Shown: positions 58,191-64,000 of the stretch, piece by piece
How the letters are laid out: each line of letters begins with the position of its first letter
How positions within the stretch are numbered: position 1 is the first letter of the stretch
Assembly: GCA_963169105.1 (NCBI GenBank)
Contig: OY720639.1
Coordinates: 92,640,559-92,704,558, forward strand
DNA from: Ceriagrion tenellum
Lineage: Eukaryota > Arthropoda > Insecta > Odonata > Coenagrionidae
Direction: 5' to 3'
DNA length: 64,000 nucleotides
Program-made: the position numbers and the translations under genes
The notes under the pieces: model-generated
Told to the model about the DNA's origin: nothing
Seen by the model: the letters and a program-made list of their open reading frames with translations, nothing else
Database searches by the model: none

Positions 58191-58989
58191 ATAATGTGGA
58201 TGAATAAATACGATGAATTAAGATTTATAATTCATTTTATTAATATTAAAAGCATTTGCGCATTAAATATTTCAAACTGAACTAGTCTTTTCTGTATTAA
58301 TAGGGTATTTAATACCTCATTGACCCGTGTGAAAGATGCCTACATGGATTTTTATGAATATATGTACGTACTGAGAATGAAAATGAACCGAAGACCTTTA
58401 ATTCATCAAAAATTTCTCATGCAGTATTTTATGTAATGCAATTAATCCGATACTGAAAAAGAAAATAGTGATAGAGTAGGCAAAAGCACAACCCCACTCA
58501 TTTCTCAAAATCTTTTCACTGTACATAATTGATGCATATATTGCGGAGAAATAGTAATAAATAAAATCACTGTTCGTTTAACACGTATTAATGAGATCTA
58601 AAAGCACAAATCGAAACAAAGATACTGTTATTGAGTGATTCTAAGATTAAGATCACTGCCATAATGAAACAACAGCAATACAAATATGATAATGCCAATA
58701 CATGGAAGTATAACCTATTTTTTAAAGTCATATGGGTGGCTGCATTACGTTCAACCTTTGTCCGGCCCATAATAACGACACGGGTTCTAATAAAGATGCA
58801 TACGACAGAGAAAAATATCCACCATAAATTTCATGCAAAGCTCAAGGCAATAGCGTTATCGAAAGTACCCAATAAAAAAGTCCTTAAAAAAGTCTCGCCA
58901 GACGCGCACACCTATATGGAGACGGATGGTCTGGCGAGCCATAAATTTACACGAGAAGTGAAAGTAAAAGCGGAAACCAGAAATAACGC
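58191..58989. other. anonymous AT-rich sequence with a hairpin
   Basis: A 120-codon plus frame (58631-58993) is Lys/Thr rich with no domain. An inverted repeat CTCGCCAGAC/GTCTGGCGAG lies at 58893-58940, with about 28 bases between the arms. Confidence 0.4.
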
Positions 58990-59960
58990 TTGAACATTAC
59001 TTTATCCGTCTCGTCCTTCCGAAGTGAAAAAGGAACATTAATTATGCCGCGTCCTTCACGGAAAATATTGCATGCGAAAAATCTAGGTGGGGAAGGAAGG
59101 AAGGGAAGAAAGAAGGACCCTCCTCCTCCCTTTGCGATTACGTAATGTCAGCCAACTCTCCTCCGTCTGCCCGCTCGGTTGGATTTTTTTTTCCTTTCTC
59201 CTCTTGTCGTCCCTTGTATTCCAAAGGGAAAGTTTTCACGAGCCTTACTACGTTGAAGGGCGGTGAGAGAGAGGGATCGGAGGAGGTAGGAGGAAGACAG
59301 GAGTATAAAGGTGGGGGGAAAGGGAAGAAATTTTGAGAGAGGAGAAGGGATAGCGTGGGGGTCATGGGACAAAAGCACCGACGCAAACACGTCTTTCTCC
59401 CTGCTAAAAGAATCCTCTCCTTTCCTCCCTCCAGCAAACCACCCTCGTCCTCACCCTCCTTCACCCTTTACTAGTCCTTCTACAATCGCGTTACCGAAAT
59501 ATTTCAAACACGCTCTTCCCTGGAGCGGTCCCTCGTGACCTTTCCGGACAACGGGGCGAAAGTAATGACATTAACTGCAGTAAACACGCGGGAGAGTAGG
59601 AGGCCTGGGCATGGGGTGCGAGGGAGGGACGTGCAGCAAGAATCAATGTGTTAGAGTGTTCGTGTGAGGAGAGGTTGGTGTCAGGAGGGAGGAAAGAGGT
59701 GGTTTGCTTTGAGGGGTGGATTTGAGACTGTTTGAGCTGGGAGGAGGAATACGAGGAGCTATCTGTGGAGAGGGTGGGCATAAAGAGAAAGGTGACTTCT
59801 TGTCCTCTAATGTCCCTAGACATTAGCCTTTCCCGCTCACGGGAAATGCCCTGTTCCTCCGTGGAGGATACAAAATCCTCCTTGACCGGGACTGGGACCT
59901 GGATCGCCCGACGCGGCACAGTTAAATCACTCTGGAATGGATGCCCTACAATCATTAATA
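58990..59960. other. GC-rich island, alternating strand skew
   Basis: Pyrimidine-rich and purine-rich blocks alternate (59120-59240, 59260-59350, 59380-59480, 59600-59760). Frames up to 154 codons overlap on both strands and are low complexity. It is the largest island of this type in the window. Confidence 0.45.
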
Positions 59961-60009
59961 TCTACAGGGCATTTTACATTTAGTTTATAGTATGAGCTAA
60001 TCGTAGGTT

Positions 60010-60410
60010 GTTTAACACTTGGATTGGTTGACTGGAGCTCTTCAACCTTCCCTATCTAATATCCCCATCTAAGGGCTAATGCCCTAACTCTGAGATAGGT
60101 AAGTGGATCTCCTTATGTACTTTCATCTTTATTTGGTCTTTATATTTATCACTTGATACCCCTCTTTCGATTTTCTCAGCGTATCCCCATCAAGAGTATT
60201 ATTTACAACACATTATGCCTTAGTGAGTCAAATTATTTTGCTACTTTTATTTTCTTATTGGGTTCCAAATAGCCTTTTTCTCATCTACTCCTCCGTATAA
60301 TTCTTCATCGATTATTTTATTCGTCAATTTGGACTTCAAAATCTTACTCCAACACCAGATTTTGAAAGCTAAAAATCTTCTCTTGTTGTTATTTCCAAAT
60401 AAGCACTAAC
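60010..60410 (-). mobile_element. LINE C-terminal fragment
   Basis: The minus strand gives LAFKIWCWSKILKSKLTNKI, IDEELYGGVDEKKAIWNPIR and, after shifts, SDKYKDQIKMKVHKE with SSSQPIQV-like sequence at the end. The blocks correspond to FKIWCWxxILKxKxT, NEExxxxVxEKRxxW and DKYxDQIKxxVHK of related copies. Decayed. Confidence 0.72.
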
Positions 60411-60959
60411 GGAATTCTATTACCAGAGGGAACCTTCAAGCTGGAGGTACAATTCTACCAGTATCAGTATGAAAATTAAAGCAATGCTATTTAGTGTATT
60501 AACTCAAGATCTGTAGTACTTGATACTTGAGGGTAAATCCGTAAATGAAATACCGTCGCTAGTTTACGGTGCCCTGAAAATATTTACCCTCTTTCTACGC
60601 CCTCAACCACCTCCTCTATAACCGCACATGTCACCTACGTAACATTCCCTGATCATCATTGGTCACTCAGTCTAAATACAGGCTGCCTACACTCAGCCAC
60701 CTTTTTTATTCCCTAACTTATGCTAACTCCTTTACTTAACCAAAATTCTTCTGTGAGGTACCCGTCACGTTTCCAAGAGGCATTGGTGTCTTGGTCTTCA
60801 TCTAGAAACAGCCCATTATTACTCTCTTTTCCAGGTTGCTTCAAGAATATTTTTGCCTTCGGAGTGTGATTTACTGAGCACGTCCTTCTTATAAGAAATC
60901 TCCAGCCACTTGTTTTATTTTCTCGGCCCCTTAGTAGGACATTTTGTTTCTATACTCAT
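60411..60959. other. anonymous sequence between LINE fragments
   Basis: Pyrimidine-rich on the plus strand; could be further decayed LINE sequence, not demonstrable. Confidence 0.3.
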
Positions 60960-61330
60960 CTAACGATTTGAATGTTTACATTTTATTCCAATGCCCGTAT
61001 TTGAAGACAATTATTTTCTTCTGGTTCACCATTTCATGGGTCCATTCTTCTTATCCATAGAGCATCACAGGCCACAGAGGTTTTCCATTTACTGCCCACT
61101 CATCTGCTGTTAGATCTCTTTCGAGGATATTCGGTACCTCTCCATCAAGAATGCTTTTTTGGGAAACTTGCATTTCGTTTGATGTCCCTGGCATTTATAT
61201 CTTCTCGAATCTTCCTCTTCTAATGTGGGAGAATTGTTCCCTTTTCCCTCAATTTTTCCTCTTAAGAGCCGCATCCCCCTTAGTGTCTTCTCTACTACTA
61301 GTAAATATTTCGGTTTTTGGCCAGCTGGTT
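60960..61330 (-). mobile_element. LINE reverse transcriptase fragment
   Basis: The minus strand reads WPVMLYG, a stop, EEWTHEMVNQKKIIVFKYGH and WNKM. This matches the SVALYGxExWT and FEMWxWxKM blocks seen elsewhere. It may be a second copy, because these blocks lie upstream of ones repeated at 60010-60410. Confidence 0.55.
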
Positions 61331-62539
61331 TTCATTTAAATTTATTGAGACCCTTAAATTGAATTCATAGGACTAAATATTATCGGGTTGCCACAAATTT
61401 AGTGAGGTCATCCGGGTCCTGGAGCGTTTAATTTTTTTCATGTATTTTAATGATTTTTTCACATTTAATTATAATTGGTTTTTATACTTATTGCTGCTGA
61501 TAGTTGACCCCCGTGTACATCTCTATAGTTTATCATTATACTATGTGTCTTCTCTTTCCTGTTTATTGCTAACAGGTTGAGCAATGGGTCATTTTTTCTG
61601 ACGTTGAAACATAATCATAGTTTTATTTGTACTATAACCATAAAACCAAAACGTCTTTTCGCACTCCACCTTTCGATAGTACATTTGATTTTGATCAAAA
61701 CCAAACTCCATCTATTGGACTACATTCCGGTTTCTGAAGTTACATTATCCGTGAACAAACTCATCGTATAACGGAAATAAAGGCACTATTTTGCCAAATA
61801 AACAGCTTTTGCGCAGAATCTCGTCACAGGCATGGTAGGGACAGGAACAGCAATGAGAACTCTAAGGATTTTCCATTTTAGCCCGGAGAGCAGCAGGTGT
61901 ATGTACATTCCCGTACTTCTTTTTCTTTTATAGCCGAAGCTTCATGTTGGGGAGAGCAATGACTTTTGACTGCGAGCGTTTAATGTTCCCAGTTACAAGC
62001 AACATGGCGCCGTGTAGTAAAAATAAAATGAGGTAAGCGGGAACCTCTTTAGGTACCCGACATTCAAAATATGTGGAAAAGTTATATCGGTATTTTTGGT
62101 CATAGATACCATTTTTTAAGGACGTATTCGGAAGGGATTTAGCTCCTATTGAAGGACTAAAATTTGTTTTTTTCCCATGGATAATCTAAAATAAAAAATC
62201 TTACGATTTTCACTTATAATTTCAACATATACAGTTATATATAAATTTTATTTAATTATCATATATAAAATTATAACGCGTTAAACATCAAGAAAAATAA
62301 TATCATCAATCTCAAATCGAAGTTTTCATTTGAAAAATATTCTTCCCTAGTCATTATTTCAAAACCAGAATCAAAATTTCAATTTATTTGAATGCCGGTA
62401 AGCCATAACTTGTCAATAAATGAAGTAAACTACTCTTTGCACATCTGATAATTTTCATAATATTTTAACATTTTTACATTAATTTTGCACACTTTTAGCA
62501 CAAAATAAACTTTATTTGGAATTATTACAGAGGACGACG
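61331..62539. other. anonymous AT-rich sequence
   Basis: No supported feature. Confidence 0.35.
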
Positions 62540-62700
62540 GACCCATGGAAGGTGTTCGACGTTGGAATCCGCACCGTGCGTAATTTTTGTGTCTTAAGGG
62601 AACACAAAGATAAAAAAGTTTTCATTTAAGAATTGCTCGGTTCCACCAAGTGAAGTCTGAGACCGCAAACCTCATCAAAAGACAACTACGCCAACGAATA
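62540..62700 (+). repeat. possible tail of the foldback element family
   Basis: TCGGTTCCACCAAGTGAAGT followed by CTGAGA matches TGTTCCACTAAGTGAAGCCTGA after the foldback at 38890 and ATTTCCACAACGTGACACCTGA after the one at 55699. The hairpin module itself is not recognisable upstream. Confidence 0.4.
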
Positions 62701-63759
62701 AATCAATCAAAATATAAAGATACAAAAAAAATACAAAAAATAAAAGGAATACAAAAATGTTCCACAATCTGAGGATTCAAGTATCAGGGAAGAGACGGTG
62801 CAGATATTTACCATAACGACTTATGTGTTGCATAAAGGGACCGTTTATAACAGCATTTACCAATACATAAACCAATCACTTGTAGTCATGTAATTTTTTA
62901 CATTGTAATCTTTTTTTAGCGTAACATCATCTCTATCATTACCATCAGCCTGAATCCAATGTTCAACCTATCAATCCGTCAAAATTGGATCACGCGTTAG
63001 CTTTCACTTTCTGTTCGTATATGTGATGTAGTTTTAGTATTTGCACGTGGTTACCTGGAAGAGAAGCCCAACCGGTGTGGCCAAATCTAGGCACTCAAGG
63101 ACCTAATCAATACAGCTCTTCTCTGCCTATTCCTCTACTCTCTCAGCTGAAGTCTCCACCTACTCTCTCTGCCAAGGTTTTTTTAAATTTCATCCTGGAA
63201 TGCTTCATGTACGGAGTGCTAAAATATCCAATGCCGGTTACTTGAGGTAATAATGTAAAACTTGTATCAGTGTTATGTTACTCCTGATTTTGTAATCTTC
63301 ATGGATACCTTATATCTGAAATAAATGGACACCTTAATTTTGACAGAACTTGTTAGACAAAATGAGGCTATAAAGATAATTCAAAGGGAAATAAGTTATT
63401 TCCAGACGTGTTTGACCCAAGCATCCTGGAAAGATTAGCACCGTTTGATGTTCAGACTAGAAAAAAAAAATTTTGTCATTCCAATAAAGTTCATTTGCTA
63501 CCTTGCAATCAATGGTGATATCGTATTCATTGGAGCGTTGAGAACTTGGTGGCAGGGACTGACCAAAGTAATCACTTTGCCTACAAAAAATTACTGCAAA
63601 ATTTACACTATAAGCAATGATTAAACCTCTTTTTAGAATTTGCTATAAGAATGCACATGCCATAAATGTGATTGCTCTACGGCATCATTCACAGAATGAA
63701 ATTTGAATTTGATTTTTTTCGTCCATTGAATATTAGACAATCTTTTATGTATATTTAGA
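62701..63759. other. anonymous AT-rich sequence
   Basis: No supported feature. Confidence 0.35.
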
Positions 63760-64000
63760 AGAGCGTGTTGGAACGGACGTTTCATAGAAGTCGAACGGAG
63801 TTTTCAAAATCTTACGAACTTCAACATATTACGGCAGATAAGATCATAAGGATAAAATAAGGGAAATAGATTGTAGAACAGATAGGTTTAAACGTCGTTT
63901 TTCTCGCAATCGATAAGAAACCATAATGGCTGCGTTATGACTTTGAAGCATGTTAGTTGACATGTACTGTAGCTGGTTAATTCATATGCACCCTAATGTT
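63760..64000 (+). mobile_element. CR1/Jockey-like LINE 3' fragment, cut by window end
   Basis: Shifted plus-strand frames give DKIREIDCRTDRFKRRFSRN-type sequence: DKI at about 63840, RTDRFKRRFSRNR at 63878-63916. It corresponds to DKIREILFRTDRYKNSFFPR of the copy at 35105. The fragment continues to the window end without its tail. Confidence 0.65.

Noticed and set aside
58631..58993. 120-codon plus-strand frame as a gene
   Set aside because: Lys/Thr-rich, no domain; contains an inverted repeat unlikely in a coding exon.
59491..59955. 154-codon minus-strand frame as a gene
   Set aside because: Same reasons: GC-rich strand-skewed island, Ser-rich low complexity, no domain.

Overview
This window is AT-rich intergenic DNA from an animal genome, most likely an arthropod and probably an insect. 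The reasons are many decayed non-LTR retrotransposons, tRNA-headed SINEs, a Tc/mariner-type relic, a TTAA-target MITE, a hAT-type MITE, long (TA)n tracts, and no bacterial gene layout (no operons, ribosome binding sites or dense ORFs). I found no host protein-coding gene, rRNA or intact tRNA. Every reading frame whose product I could recognise belongs to a mobile element, and nearly all are broken. I cannot name the species.

Layout. 1-9.4 kb: a foldback DNA element with 200-bp arms and a decayed transposon protein inside it (408-1273), three minus-strand LINE fragments, and an internally deleted mariner-like element (8605-9404) whose coding part is split by a TTAA-flanked MITE (8841-9044). 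10-19 kb: two plus-strand LINE copies of a (GATGTA)n-tailed CR1/Jockey-like family, one carrying a degenerate reverse transcriptase, then minus-strand LINE 3' ends. 19.3-22 kb: a dense cluster of (TA)n tracts, G/C-rich sequence, a 100%-matched palindrome, a SINE and several copies of a conserved hairpin module. 24-35 kb: LINE fragments, GC-rich islands, nested direct repeats, a SINE with two B boxes, and a hAT MITE. 35-45 kb: more LINE ends, the best-kept LINE reading frame (37535-37951), two foldbacks, and a 395-bp tandem duplication interrupted by a 207-bp SINE with a perfect 9-bp target duplication. 45-64 kb: SINE and LINE relics, a 24-bp minisatellite, a foldback, GC-rich islands, and LINE fragments running off the right end.

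The signal I find most interesting is a short structured module that recurs at about ten places, often as head-to-head pairs forming foldbacks. It reads YTGAAGA, then one extra base, then a short stem-loop, then GAAA, then a short usually self-complementary stretch ending in U plus one base. The stem sequences differ from locus to locus while the flanking constant bases are kept. That is the layout of a hammerhead ribozyme core (CUGANGA, stem II, GAAA, stem III, NUH), except for one extra base before stem II. Hammerhead motifs are known in terminal repeats of Penelope-like elements. No Penelope protein is visible here, so the link is a hypothesis.

Separately, GC-rich strand-asymmetric islands recur every few kilobases and carry overlapping long but unconvincing ORFs. 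They may be regulatory or transcribed noncoding sequence.
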